Of a stretch of DNA of 64,000 nt, positions 1 through 8,600 are shown piece by piece (the first letter of the stretch is position 1; each line of letters starts with the position of its first letter). Below the pieces are notes generated by a model. That model searched no databases. It was not told where the DNA came from and saw only the letters and a list, made by a program, of their open reading frames with translations. The translations under genes were made by a program, and so were the position numbers. The stretch covers positions 93,234 to 157,233 of the forward strand of contig NZ_RAIF01000006.1 of the NCBI RefSeq assembly GCF_003671715.1, given 5' to 3'. The DNA is from Streptomyces sp. E2N166 (GTDB taxonomy: Bacteria; Actinomycetota; Actinomycetes; Streptomycetales; Streptomycetaceae).

Positions 1-2243
1 CTTCCCCACACGCCCACCCCGTCCGAGGAAACGAGATCCGTGCCGCGCGGCACCGGGACGGCTTCGAGGTGGTCGTCGCCACGGCGGTGTGTCCCCTACC
101 GGGCGCCGGCACGGCGGGGCACGTCATCGTCGCGACGGAACTGCAGCATCTTCGGCTGTGGGACTCCCGGCTGGCATTGTTGAACGGGCTGGCGACCCAG
201 TCACCTGTCGGCCTGGCCATCTACGACACTGATCTGCGCCTGACCTGGTGCAACACGGCCTATGAACGAGAGATCGGACAGCCGTTCGCCGAGTTCCGCG
301 GCCTTCACCCCGACCAGATGTACAGCGAGGGAAGATTTGTGACCAAGGGGCATCCGCCCACGCTCGACGGCGTCATGCGCCACGTGCTGGATACCGGGGA
401 ACCCTTTCTGGACCTGCATTTCCTGGGTCGGCCACCCAGCGATCCGGAGACGGATCACCTCTGGTCCTGCGCCTACTACCGGCTCCAGGACGCCGACGGC
501 CACGTCTTCGGAGTGTGCGAGGACGCGTTCGACATCTCCGACCGTCACAGGGCGCAGCGGCGGCTGGCCCTGCTCGTCGAGGCCGGCCGCAGGATCGGAA
601 CCACCCTCGATGTGATGGTCACGGCCGAGAAGATCACCGAGATGGGGGTGCCGGCGTTCGCCACCACCGTCACGGTCGACCTTGCGCGGATGGTACTGGA
701 AGGCGAGTTGCCGGCCGCCAGCGGTTCGGCGGCCATGCCTCTGGTCCGAGTCGCCCGCTCGAGTGAGGAGACCGGCGCCGAGGAACCGGGACAGCGGGCT
801 TCGCCCTCATCCGTCGCAGACCACCCGCCCGTTGAATACCCGTCCGGTTCTCCGCAGGACCGCAGCCTCTCCTCGGGCGGACTCGTGCTCGACGACACCA
901 CCCTGGTCGTGCCGCTCCGGGTGGGGAGCGGCATGCTGGGACTCGTCACCTTCGTCCGCGGTGCCGCTTCCGCCAACTTCGACAGCGGCGAAGTGGCACT
1001 GGCCGACGAACTGGTGGCCCGTGCGGCTGTGTCCATCGACAACGCCCGCCGGTTCACGCGTGAGCGCACCGCCGCCCTGGCCCTGCAGCGCCAGCTGCTG
1101 CCGCAGCAGCTGCCCGAGGGGTCAGCGGTCGACCTTGCCTACCGCTACCTTCCCACGGACGACGTGACGGGGGTCGGTGGCGACTGGTTCGACGTCATCC
1201 CCCTGTCCGGGACCCGGGTCGGACTCGTGGTCGGCGACGTGGTCGGCCACGGTCTGCAGGCAGCCGCCACCATGGGGCGACTGCGTACGACCGTCCGCGC
1301 GTTCGCCCAGATGGACATGGACCCCGTCGAACTTCTCTCGCGGCTGGACGATCTGGTGGCGCAGTCGGCGGAGGAACAGTGGGGCGAGATGGGCACGCCG
1401 GACGGCACCCACGCCGATGTGACCACGGGAGCGACCTGTCTCTACGCGGTCTACGACCCGGTGTCGCGGCGATGCGTCATGGCCAGGGCCGGGCACCTGC
1501 CACCGGCGATCGTCGATCCGGACGGCCGGGTGTCCTTCGCTGACCTGCCGGCCGGCCCGCCCCTGGGACTCAGCGGCCTGCCGTTCGAGTCCATGGAGAT
1601 CGAGCTGCCTGTGGGCAGCCTGCTGGCCCTCTTCACCGACGGTCTGGTCGAGGCTCGCGACCGTGACATCGATCATGGACTCGACACCCTGAGACAGGTA
1701 CTCAGCGACCGGCACGCCTCCCTCGAAGAACTGTGCGACCGTACCGTGAGGGAACTCCTGCCGGGCGGTACGACGACGGACGACACCGCGCTGCTGCTCG
1801 TCCGTACCCGCGAACTCGACACGTCGCAGGTCGTCGAATGGGACTTGCCCGCCGAACCCGTCACCGCCGGCCGTGTCCGGGACCTGACGACCCGGCAGCT
1901 GCGCGACTGGGGTCTCGGAGAACTGTCCTTCACCACCGAGCTCGTCGTCAGCGAGCTGGTGACCAATGCCGTCAGATACGCCGAGGGGCCGATCCAGGTA
2001 CGCCTCATCCGTGACCGCACTCTCTTGTGCGAGGTAGCCGACACGGGTCACACGTCACCGCACCTGCGCCACAGCGGCGAGGAGGACGAGGGCGGGCGCG
2101 GCCTGTTCATCGTCGCGCAGCTGGTACAGAGGTGGGGGACCCGCTACAGCCGCTTCGGCAAAACCATCTGGACCGAGCAGCCCTTTCCCACGACGTCGGG
2201 GCAAGACGGTCCGGCGGCCCCGGGGACTCGTTCTCGGGCGTGA
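1..2243 (+). CDS. PAS-GAF-SpoIIE (PP2C) phosphatase with C-terminal HATPase, 5' end cut by window
   Basis: Multidomain signalling phosphatase, probably acting on anti-anti-sigma factors. The frame is open from base 3 with no stop, so the true start probably lies upstream; GTG at 69 is only the first internal start. Counting from 69, a PAS domain covers about residues 35-160 and a GAF-like region about 175-335. The PP2C/SpoIIE domain covers about 360-585, with the metal-binding signatures GDWFDV, VGDVVGHG and FTDGLVEARD. An anti-sigma-type HATPase ends the protein (ELVTNAVRYA and GRGLFI). The order phosphatase then RsbW-like kinase is common in Streptomyces regulators that combine switch kinase and phosphatase. 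The partner is not visible here. Family assignment is firm, the regulated process unknown. Confidence 0.9.
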   Translation, partial: SPHAHPVRGNEIRAARHRDGFEVVVATAVCPLPGAGTAGHVIVATELQHLRLWDSRLALLNGLATQSPVGLAIYDTDLRLTWCNTAYEREIGQPFAEFRGLHPDQMYSEGRFVTKGHPPTLDGVMRHVLDTGEPFLDLHFLGRPPSDPETDHLWSCAYYRLQDADGHVFGVCEDAFDISDRHRAQRRLALLVEAGRRIGTTLDVMVTAEKITEMGVPAFATTVTVDLARMVLEGELPAASGSAAMPLVRVARSSEETGAEEPGQRASPSSVADHPPVEYPSGSPQDRSLSSGGLVLDDTTLVVPLRVGSGMLGLVTFVRGAASANFDSGEVALADELVARAAVSIDNARRFTRERTAALALQRQLLPQQLPEGSAVDLAYRYLPTDDVTGVGGDWFDVIPLSGTRVGLVVGDVVGHGLQAAATMGRLRTTVRAFAQMDMDPVELLSRLDDLVAQSAEEQWGEMGTPDGTHADVTTGATCLYAVYDPVSRRCVMARAGHLPPAIVDPDGRVSFADLPAGPPLGLSGLPFESMEIELPVGSLLALFTDGLVEARDRDIDHGLDTLRQVLSDRHASLEELCDRTVRELLPGGTTTDDTALLLVRTRELDTSQVVEWDLPAEPVTAGRVRDLTTRQLRDWGLGELSFTTELVVSELVTNAVRYAEGPIQVRLIRDRTLLCEVADTGHTSPHLRHSGEEDEGGRGLFIVAQLVQRWGTRYSRFGKTIWTEQPFPTTSGQDGPAAPGTRSRA

Positions 2244-2619
2244 GACGAGCGGCAGCGATGCGGGGTCACCGAGGAGGTGGGGTTGCGCCACGCGGTCGCG
2301 GTTGCGGCCCCCGGCCTCCTCCGGCAGGGGCGGCACGACCCGACGCCACGGCTGATCCGATCGCAGTATCGGCCAATGACCGGGCCACGGCTCGGGCCGT
2401 CGGCGTGTGCGGAAGTGATTTGCCCCGCCCACCGGAGTTCCGGCCGCGGTACGCGGCGGCGTCATGACGCAGCAGCACGGCGCAGGCACCGGCGGCCAGA
2501 CCGTTCTTGGTCAGCCTCCCCCGATCCGGGCCGTACGCCTCGCCGACCGCACCCTTGTCGCTGTGATGCACCCATGACTAGGCTCCGGCTCACTTTCACG
2601 AACAGCACACTTCTTCTTC
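2244..2619. other. Intergenic stretch without recognisable gene
   Basis: About 375 bases between the phosphatase and the decayed MFS gene. I see no frame with convincing protein similarity, no clear hairpin terminator and no RNA gene. Frames on both strands are arginine/proline-rich, as expected of non-coding GC-rich DNA. Confidence 0.5.
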
Positions 2620-3405
2620 ATGTCGAATCGGCTCTTCTCCGGTCCGGCGGCTCCGCGTCGGCTGCCGGCGGGGGTGAACGTCGTGAACCAGCCGTCGGCA
2701 CCGGCATCGCCGGTGCGGGTGTCCCGCAAGGTCCACCGTGACCTGCGAATCCTGTGGTGGACCAATGCCGTTGACGGCCTCGGCACGCAGGCCCCCGGCA
2801 TCGTCCTGCCGCTGCTGATCCTCGGCGGAGCCCTGTTCGAGGCGGCCCGGCCGCTGCCCTTCCTGGCCGACGCCCTGTCGTACGCCGCGACCGCGCTCGG
2901 TATCCGGTCCCTGCGCGCCCCGCGCGACCCGCCCGTGCCGGAACGCCGGAAAGCAACGGCGGGGACCGGCTTCCGGACCGTGACACGCTCTGCGCTGCTG
3001 CGGATGGTCCTGGTGTGGGCGTCGGCGGCCTCGGTCATCGTGACGCTGCTGTCGTACACGGCCGTGTTCGTGCTCGCCGCCGACGGTGGCACCACCATCG
3101 GGCTGGTACTCAGCGCGTCGGGGGCGGCCGGGCTGGTGGGTGCCCTGCTGGCACCTGGTCTCGTGGCACGGCTGGATGCGCGCGGTGCCGTGGTCCTGGC
3201 GACCTGGATTGAACGGTGCCCGAACCCGATGTTCTTGGAACGAAGTCTGACGGTCTCAGCCAAGCGCGTGGGATCCCGTGTCCAACGGACGTGGGGGCTG
3301 CACCATCCGTTCCCCGGCGACGAGTGCCACTTCACAGTCAGGACTGATCACGCTCCCGGAAAGAGCAGGTGCAACCTCGCCCTGGACCTGAGCGACTTCC
3401 TGTAG
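2620..3405 (+). pseudogene. Decayed MFS transporter (internal deletion, foreign 3' tail)
   Basis: The first part reads like the N-terminus of an actinobacterial major facilitator transporter (RILWWTNAVDGLGTQ, then a hydrophobic segment). It jumps directly to a later part of such proteins (GALFEAARPLPFLADALS) and continues through two or three membrane segments (about residues 125-190). Several helices are missing in between and the sequence loses similarity after about base 3208. The remaining tail is hydrophilic and unrelated. A functional transporter would need about 400 residues and 12 helices, so this is almost certainly a non-functional deletion product. An in-frame GTG at 2674 is another possible start. 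The fold call rests on motif memory. Confidence 0.6.
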
Positions 3406-3525
3406 GCGGACCCGCTGGGATGGGCCAATCCAAGGTGACCGGCCGCTCGCATCCACCACGTACAGCCCAGGCCCACCAACACCCCGATGACAGAGACCGG
3501 TGGGAAAGGACCTATCTTCTCGGGC

Positions 3526-4422
3526 ATGGATCACCAGGGTGAGTTTCGTCGGGCAGCGCTTGAGTTGGGCATACCGGACGACGAGATCAGCAGATTCAGC
3601 CAGCACCTTCGTTTGGCGATCGGGTTGTCCGGGGGTAGCGATGGTTCTCCGGTCGGGCACATCGGTGGGTTGCCCCGGCTGCCGGTGGGCATGAAGTGGC
3701 CGTCCGCCGGGGACATTCCGTTGCCGTTGCTCCTCTCCGTCGATTGTGGGGCGCTGCCGAGGGTCGACGGCTTCGACCTGCCGACGGACGGGACGCTGCT
3801 CTTCTTCGTTGACCGAGAGATGGACTTCGGCGAATCTCGAGCTGCTCCGGGGCAGTATGCGCGAGTCGTGTATGTACCGGAAGGCACCGAAACCGCGGTC
3901 GCGGAACCCCCCGACTCCGCGTGTGTCAGCGAGCGCATCGACGTCTGCGCCGAACTCGGAACCGATCTGCCCCTTTGGCTCGAGGAGGGCGACGAGGACT
4001 GGCACGAGTTCTGGGAGGATCTCGAGTGGGACGACATGTCGTCCTTCCAGCAGCAGTTGGCCCGGTACATGGAGCGTGAACTGCCGCACCTGGAGGAACT
4101 CCGTGCTCTGGCCCACGGCCTCTGGTCGTCTGGCGCCTACTTCGTCATCGGCGGGTATCCCGATGACGAGGTGATCGACAGCCTTGCGGAGCAGACCCTC
4201 GCGGGACGCGAGAAGGCAGGCAAGATCCCAGCCATCCCGATCTCGAAATGGTATTCCCACCTGGAGAAGGAAAAGCACCGGCTGGCGAGCGAATGGATCT
4301 CGCTCGCCAGTGAAGCCCCGGTCTACGAGGAGTACTACACGAGTTTTGTGATCCGCCACGACGACTTGGCCGCCGTACGGGTGGACAAGGCGCTGGCCGT
4401 GACCAATTTCGAGGCCCCGTGA
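3526..4422 (+). CDS. DUF1963 (YwqG-like) protein
   Basis: Soluble protein of about 298 residues. Features of the DUF1963/YwqG family are the early segment GHIGGLPRLPVGMKWP, the strand LPLLLSVDCGALP and the TLLFFVDREM strand. The middle is rich in acidic and tryptophan residues (about 140-180), and the C-terminus carries the tyrosine-rich YEEYYTSF. The molecular role of this family is not established. I prefer ATG 3526 (AAAGGA about 15 bases upstream) over ATG 3487, which has no ribosome-binding site. A second DUF1963 member lies at 26828-27820, with low similarity between the two. The gene appears intact and is followed 15 bases later by an orphan AraC-type fragment. Confidence 0.75.
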   Translation: MDHQGEFRRAALELGIPDDEISRFSQHLRLAIGLSGGSDGSPVGHIGGLPRLPVGMKWPSAGDIPLPLLLSVDCGALPRVDGFDLPTDGTLLFFVDREMDFGESRAAPGQYARVVYVPEGTETAVAEPPDSACVSERIDVCAELGTDLPLWLEEGDEDWHEFWEDLEWDDMSSFQQQLARYMERELPHLEELRALAHGLWSSGAYFVIGGYPDDEVIDSLAEQTLAGREKAGKIPAIPISKWYSHLEKEKHRLASEWISLASEAPVYEEYYTSFVIRHDDLAAVRVDKALAVTNFEAP

Positions 4423-4437
4423 CCTGGTTCGACGCAC

Positions 4438-4659
4438 CTGTACCGCTGGCCCCTGCGGTGGCTGCTCACCGCCCGGCTCGACCGTGCCCGGGAACTCCTG
4501 GAAACCACTGGACTCGCCGTCGACCACATTGCCGACCGATGTGGTCTGGGCAGCCCCTCCAACCTGCGGTTGCACTTCCGGCGCTCCCTCGGCACGACAC
4601 CGACCTCCTATCGCGCGGCGTTCGCTCCGAGGGGACGGTCGGATTCCGCCCAGATGTGA
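4438..4659 (+). pseudogene. C-terminal fragment of a GlxA/AraC-type regulator
   Basis: The frame beginning LYRWPLRWLLTARLDRAREL contains the second helix-turn-helix of AraC-family regulators: LETTGLAVDHIADRCGLGS, then NLRLHFRRSLGTTPTSYRAAF, ending with a stop at 4657. The N-terminal DJ-1/PfpI-like part and first helix-turn-helix are absent, and the fragment begins straight after the DUF1963 gene. It is a deletion remnant. The identification of the HTH is strong; which regulator it came from is unknown. Confidence 0.7.
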
Positions 4660-4832
4660 ACGGGTTGTCGGGGCTCAACGGCTTCGGCGCCGAGGGTCGA
4701 GGGCCGAAGGCCGAAGGCCGAAGGGTGACTTACGGCTGCCGGGGGCCACACCGACGTGTCACCCGGACGCGTTTCGCGGGAGGCGGCGGGCGTCTGCTGG
4801 ATGGCGGGTGGCGACGGTGCCCGGCTCGCTGG

Positions 4833-6092
4833 TCAGAGGGTGGGGCCATGTGCCTGTTGCCTGGCCAGCTCCTGTCCGATGAGACGGGTCAGTTCGGTCA
4901 GCCGGAGACGTTCGGTGGGGTGGAAGTCCTGGGCGTCGATGGTGGCGCGCAGCCGGGTGAGTGCGGAGTGAACGGGAGGCTGGTGGGCGGGTGGGCTGGT
5001 CCAGGCGAGTTCGCGCAGCAGCATGGCGATGCGGGCGAGGACGGCGGGTTCGGCGGCGCCGTAGCGCATTGGCTGGGTCACTGCCAGGTCGAGCAGTTCT
5101 TCCAGGTTCGGCCGTTGTAGCACGACTCTGACCTGCTGGTCGTTGTCGAGGAGCAGACGGGGGCCAAGGTGGCGTTGTGTCAGTTCGCACAGCAGTGCGG
5201 AGGAGTGGGAGAGGGCGTGGACAGCGGTCGTGGGGTCGTTGACGCCTGGGGAGAGTGCTTTGGCGGCGATGTCGGTGAGCTGCCGCAGGCTGAATGCGAT
5301 GTCCTGGTGGTCGGTGCGTTCGGGGCCGGTGGTCACAGCTTTGGCGGCTGCTTCGGTCAGGCGTGCCCGTGTCTCGGGGGTGAATCGCTCACGGGTGCGT
5401 GGCCAGGCGGCGCCCATGGGTGTGCCGGTGATCAGAGAGCTTCCGGGGTGGCGGTCGATGAGCAGGATGGCGTCGGCTGCTACGGCAGCATTGAGTAGGG
5501 CTTCCTCGTCCACGGAGGTCAGGAAGCCGGAGGTGCAGGCCGTCAGAGTCAAGGCATCATTGGGCGGTCTGTGAGGGGCGTCCGGGTGGGCTTGGGCAGC
5601 GAGGTCCCTGTGTGGCGCGTCCTCCATGTGGGGCAGGAGCCGCTGGATGGTGCGGTCGGCGGCGGAGTGGACGCTGCTCATCATCGTCTCGACGCGGATC
5701 TCGCGTGCCAGGTGTGACAGGAAGAGCACGAGGCCGAGGACGCTGGCCAGCGTGAGAAGCAAGGCCACCGTGACCGACATCTGAGGGACAAAGCCGCTCC
5801 GCTCGTCCTCGCCGGTGCGTACGGTGCGCAGCACGGTCAGGGCGTAGGTGAACGTGGCGAGGAAGAGTGCCAGAGTCGTCTGGACGTAGCGGTCCGCGGT
5901 GAAGGTCCGCAGCAGGCGCGGGGAGAACTGGCTGCTGGCCAATTGCATGACCAGGGAGCCGGCGATCGCCTCCAGCACCGAGCGTGCCGCGTCTGCATTG
6001 CCGCCGAACAGGTAGTCCCGCAGCCACGTCGGGATGTCGTGCTGGAACCGTTCATCCAACCGCGGCAGGCCCACGCCCGCGACGACGGCAAT
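4833..6092 (-). pseudogene. DUF2254 membrane protein, truncated at its N-terminus
   Basis: Reads as the DUF2254 family: SSQFSPRLLRTFTADRYVQ, a membrane helix LALFLATFTYALTVL, the loop FVPQMSVTVALLLTLASV, and a soluble domain ending HPTERLRLTELTRLIGQEL. Similarity begins near AVVAGVGLPRLDERF, so the expected first membrane segments are gone and no good start codon precedes them. The frame stays open to 6716, but that extension is antisense to another coding sequence. The usual hydrophobic stretch between AIAGSL and QLASSQFSP is missing about 15-20 residues, suggesting a second in-frame deletion. The same breakpoint truncates the divergent gene beginning at 6096. Probably non-functional. Confidence 0.7.
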
Positions 6093-6095
6093 TTG

Positions 6096-6698
6096 GTGGC
6101 TCGGAACGTGACGTGGCTGGCCGTCGCGATGCTGGCCTGCAGTGCCGTCGTGGTGGGAGCCCGAGGGGAAGAGTTCTCCGCTCTCCGCTTCCTTTCCGGC
6201 GTCGTACTCCTTGCCGCCGTGACGAGGCTGCGGGTACCGGCACCCTATGAGGCGGTGTTCTCCGTCGTCGTGACGCTCGCTTTCTGGTGCGATGTCGGTC
6301 GGTGGTACCACCGGGTCCCGGAGTTGGACACGGTGGTGCATTTCCTGCTCACCGGAGCCGGCTCCGTAGTCGCCTTGTTCGCCCTGCTCAGGGGCGCGGG
6401 ACGAGAGCTGAGGCAGGCTGCCGCCAAGATGCCGCGTTGGACGCTGACCCTTCTGGTCGGCATGGCCGGGACCAGTGCTGCCACGCTGTGGGAGCTCTAT
6501 GAGTGGGTCGCTGAGCAGGTCTCGCCGGGAACGATGCAGGTCGGATACGGCGACACCGTCGCCGATCTGGCCGTGGGCGTCGCGGGCTCTCTTCTGGCCG
6601 GCGCGCTGTTCGCCGGGTCTTCCCGCACCGCCCTGGCGGGCGCTGCTGACGGTGCGGGCGGGACCAAGAGGACCGCGGGGCGAGGGAAGGACTCGTGA
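6096..6698 (+). CDS. DUF2238-like integral membrane protein, 5' truncated or restarted
   Basis: About 200 residues with several membrane helices. The stretches WRYHRVPELDTVVHFLL-like (actual WYHRVPELDTVVHFLL), TLWELYEWVAEQ and GYGDTVADLAVGVAGSLLAG match the conserved charged motifs of YjdF/DUF2238 membrane proteins. The first plausible codon is GTG 6096 and there is no good ribosome-binding site. Everything upstream in frame is antisense to the DUF2254 remnant, so the natural N-terminus has probably been lost at about 6093. Expression from the new junction is possible but unproven. Function of the family is unknown. Confidence 0.6.
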   Translation: MARNVTWLAVAMLACSAVVVGARGEEFSALRFLSGVVLLAAVTRLRVPAPYEAVFSVVVTLAFWCDVGRWYHRVPELDTVVHFLLTGAGSVVALFALLRGAGRELRQAAAKMPRWTLTLLVGMAGTSAATLWELYEWVAEQVSPGTMQVGYGDTVADLAVGVAGSLLAGALFAGSSRTALAGAADGAGGTKRTAGRGKDS

Positions 6699-6801
6699 GG
6701 GCCGGGAGTGCAGCACGTTCTGCCGTGACCGGGCTGGCCGAGACCTCGACGGTCAGGTGCGGCGGCCGCCTGGCAGACGGCTCCCCGTAGGCGTGCGCGG
6801 C

Positions 6802-7329
6802 TTATCGGGTCGGGGATGAACTCCCGTCGTAGACGGGAACCTGCGACTGGATGTTGAAGGTGGCTGTTCCGGCGTCTTCGAAGCGCATGGTGAACTGCAT
6901 GAAGTCGCCCCCTCTGATCTGCCGACGCACATCGCGCAGCACCAGGTGGGTCTCGCCCGACTCCAGTTCTACGAGCTTGTTCGCCGGCAGTTCCACCCCG
7001 CCGGGCTGCGGTTTTCCGTCTGGGCCGACGATATCCACCGAGACCGCGTTCGGCGTGCTGGCACCCACCAGCTTGTCGTCCTCACCACCCTTGTTGTAAA
7101 GCCAGACATACGCGGGGACGTCGTCTCCCGGCTGCCACGGTTCGCCTTGCGGCTCAGCCACGTGGGCGTAGCGGATCATGATGTCGCCGACACGGCCGTT
7201 CTGGCCCGGCGCCTCCCAGTCCGGGAGCGAAAAGTCGTCATCTCCGCCGCATCCGCTCGCGGTCAGCGCGACGGCAAGCGCGGTCGCAACAAGGGCGCAC
7301 CGGCCACGCGCCGCGAAGAGAACTGACAT
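6802..7329 (-). CDS. PCuAC/DUF461 copper-chaperone-like lipoprotein
   Basis: A 175-residue exported lipoprotein: signal peptide with a lipobox ending at Cys27 (LTASGC), then a short acidic linker and an all-beta domain. The segments VPAYVWLYNKGGEDDKLVG, VELPANKLVELESGETHL and GGDFMQFTMRFEDAGT follow the PCuAC (DUF461) pattern seen in Streptomyces. Family members bind Cu(I) outside the membrane, often for cytochrome oxidase. Here His and Met ligands are sparse, so copper binding is not assured. The ATG at 7329 is preceded by an AAGGAG-like site. No partner gene lies next to it. Confidence 0.75.
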   Translation of the reverse strand: MSVLFAARGRCALVATALAVALTASGCGGDDDFSLPDWEAPGQNGRVGDIMIRYAHVAEPQGEPWQPGDDVPAYVWLYNKGGEDDKLVGASTPNAVSVDIVGPDGKPQPGGVELPANKLVELESGETHLVLRDVRRQIRGGDFMQFTMRFEDAGTATFNIQSQVPVYDGSSSPTR

Positions 7330-7514
7330 GATCGCTCCTTCTCACCGACCCAGCGTTTCAACCTTGCGTACCCCAGGGGGCCCGGGCAAACGGTGCAGAG
7401 CTGATCGGGGGGAAGGCGGCCCCCATGCGGTCACGCTGTCCTCACCTATCTGTGTCGATCAACCATGTCCCCCTCGAAGCGCTGTCGGACGTCGTGCGCG
7501 AGGCGCCAGTACCG

Positions 7515-7722
7515 TCATGAGCGGGCGGCGAGGTAGTGCGCCAAGCTGTCGTTGGCGTACTTCGCCCATGCACCCCATGGGGATTGCGGGTGCGGTGGGG
7601 CAACTTGCCAGGCAGTAGATAGGGGGAGGGATTCGTCCAGGGCCCGGCTCATTCGGGTGGTGGTGCGCGGCAGGGCGATCTGTTCCTTGATGAGCTGGCC
7701 CAGTCGGGGCGGGAGCAGGCGG
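7515..7722 (-). pseudogene. Unrecognised C-terminal coding fragment
   Basis: A frame with codon bias reads NRLLPPRLGQLIKEQIALPR, continues through DESLPLSTAWQVAPPHP, and ends KYANDSLAHYLAARS with a stop at 7515. It looks like the last 70 residues of a real protein whose upstream part was replaced at about 7723 by an IS5-like end. I do not recognise the family. Confidence 0.4.
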
Positions 7723-7780
7723 TTTCGTTTGGATCAGCCGATCGTTGGTCTAGGTGTGCCGTTGACCGACGCGCAAGAGT
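7723..7780 (+). mobile_element. IS5-like left-end remnant, copy A
   Basis: The sequence TTTCGTTTGGATCAGCCG followed by a frame beginning LTDAQE resembles the first bases of the remnant at 16478-16680 (TTTCGTTTGGATCAGTCG, frame SLTDAQWARIEPLLP) and the one at 39311-39420. Only about 55 bases survive before an IS110 fragment takes over. Confidence 0.6.
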
Positions 7781-7785
7781 GCGCG

Positions 7786-7930
7786 TGGGGGGTGCCGAAC
7801 TTGGCCGTGAGCTTGTCGAAGACAGCCCGCAGCTTCGGCTCGCTGTTCGGCAGCTGCTTGTCGAACACATTCTTCCCGGCCGGGATCAGGCCGTGGCCGT
7901 GATGCGTCTGCTTGCCGACGTCGGTGTCGT
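7786..7930 (-). pseudogene. IS110-family transposase N-terminal fragment
   Basis: The frame reads DVGKQTHHGHGLIPAGKNVF then DKQLPNSEPKLRAVFDKLTA. This is the beginning of the RuvC-like DEDD domain of IS110 transposases (usual form DVGKxxHxAxxLxxxGKxVFxRxLPNSE). Only about 45 residues remain. A C-terminal IS110 piece survives separately at 36656-36850. Confidence 0.7.
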
Positions 7931-8040
7931 TCGCGTCAGGCCGGTGAGGCCGTACGCGTACGCTTGCCCGCGTCGTCGACGAGGCCGAGGACGTTGCCGG
8001 TGGCGTCGGTGAGGTAGTAGTAGGACTTCCCCCAGTCGTC
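7930..8040 (-). pseudogene. RHS-repeat protein fragment with frameshift
   Basis: The frame reads DDWGKSYYYLTDATGNVLGL followed by VDDAGK, a signature of the RHS/YD-repeat core. One base later in phase it continues YAYGLTGL, so a single-base frameshift separates the two halves of the usual YAYxPxG-like motif. The fragment is bounded by IS110 DNA on one side and a nuclease-like tail on the other. It implies that an RHS-type polymorphic toxin or wall-associated protein once stood here. Confidence 0.6.
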
Positions 8041-8205
8041 ATGGAGTTCAGCGTGCCCGCCGGTTCGCGGATGAATCCGGTGTCGCTGCCGCACCGCAAC
8101 AAGTCCATCGCCACCTGCAGCAACGTCTGGGGCGACTCCAGCGGGACATTCCTGCAGCGCGACGAGTACCCCTTCACCTCGACCAAGGAAGGGTCGAATA
8201 ACTGA
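8041..8205 (+). pseudogene. NucA/NucB-type DNase C-terminal fragment
   Basis: The 54-codon frame contains CSNVWGDSSGTF and QRDEYPFTSTKEGSNN. The DEYPF-x-ST-x-EG motif is the active-site region of NucA/NucB secreted deoxyribonucleases, which also occur as toxin tips. The rest of the domain is missing and the sequence abuts the RHS remnant on the opposite strand. The link to the RHS piece is not established. Confidence 0.5.
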
Positions 8206-8294
8206 TCGTTTCAGAATGAAGTGCTTGGCTAGCCGGATGAACCTTGCGAGGATTCGATCTCAATGGCGCCGATCGGAACCGGGGGCAACCTCCA

Positions 8295-8600
8295 GTGAGG
8301 CAGTGGCGACTCTTACGGGGCGAAGTCCTGGTCGGTGAACTCCATGAGTCCGGGATCGACCAGCCGTCCTTCCTCGCCCACTTCAGCCCGGGACCAGGGT
8401 GGGAGAGTGTCAGGGGCCTCTTCGAGGCTTGGGCATCTCTCAGCGGCCCTGACCCAGACGGGACTCGAACTCTTGCAGTCGTGAAGCCTTTGCGGGATCT
8501 GGACTTGACCTTGGTGTCGGGTGACGAGCAGGTTCTGCTGGAGGTCTTCAAGAACTGCTCGCTGCGCATCGACGGGCTGGAGGCTCGCCTCCGCTACTGA
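8295..8600 (+). CDS. Small hypothetical protein
   Basis: About 101 residues: RQWRLLRGEVLVGELHESGI, a PGPGWESVRGLFEAW segment, and a C-terminal strand NCSLRIDGLEARLRY. Codon usage is normal and the frame is clean, so it is probably a real gene. I recognise the type as a conserved Streptomyces hypothetical without known function. The frame extends upstream to a TTG at 8244, but GTG 8295 fits the natural start of the domain better. Its 3' end overlaps the edge of the neighbouring IS5 remnant by a few bases. Confidence 0.5.
   Translation: MRQWRLLRGEVLVGELHESGIDQPSFLAHFSPGPGWESVRGLFEAWASLSGPDPDGTRTLAVVKPLRDLDLTLVSGDEQVLLEVFKNCSLRIDGLEARLRY

Noticed and set aside
4833-6716. A single 627-residue minus-strand protein
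   Set aside because: Only the part below about 6092 matches DUF2254. The rest is antisense to a real membrane-protein gene and has a low-complexity composition.
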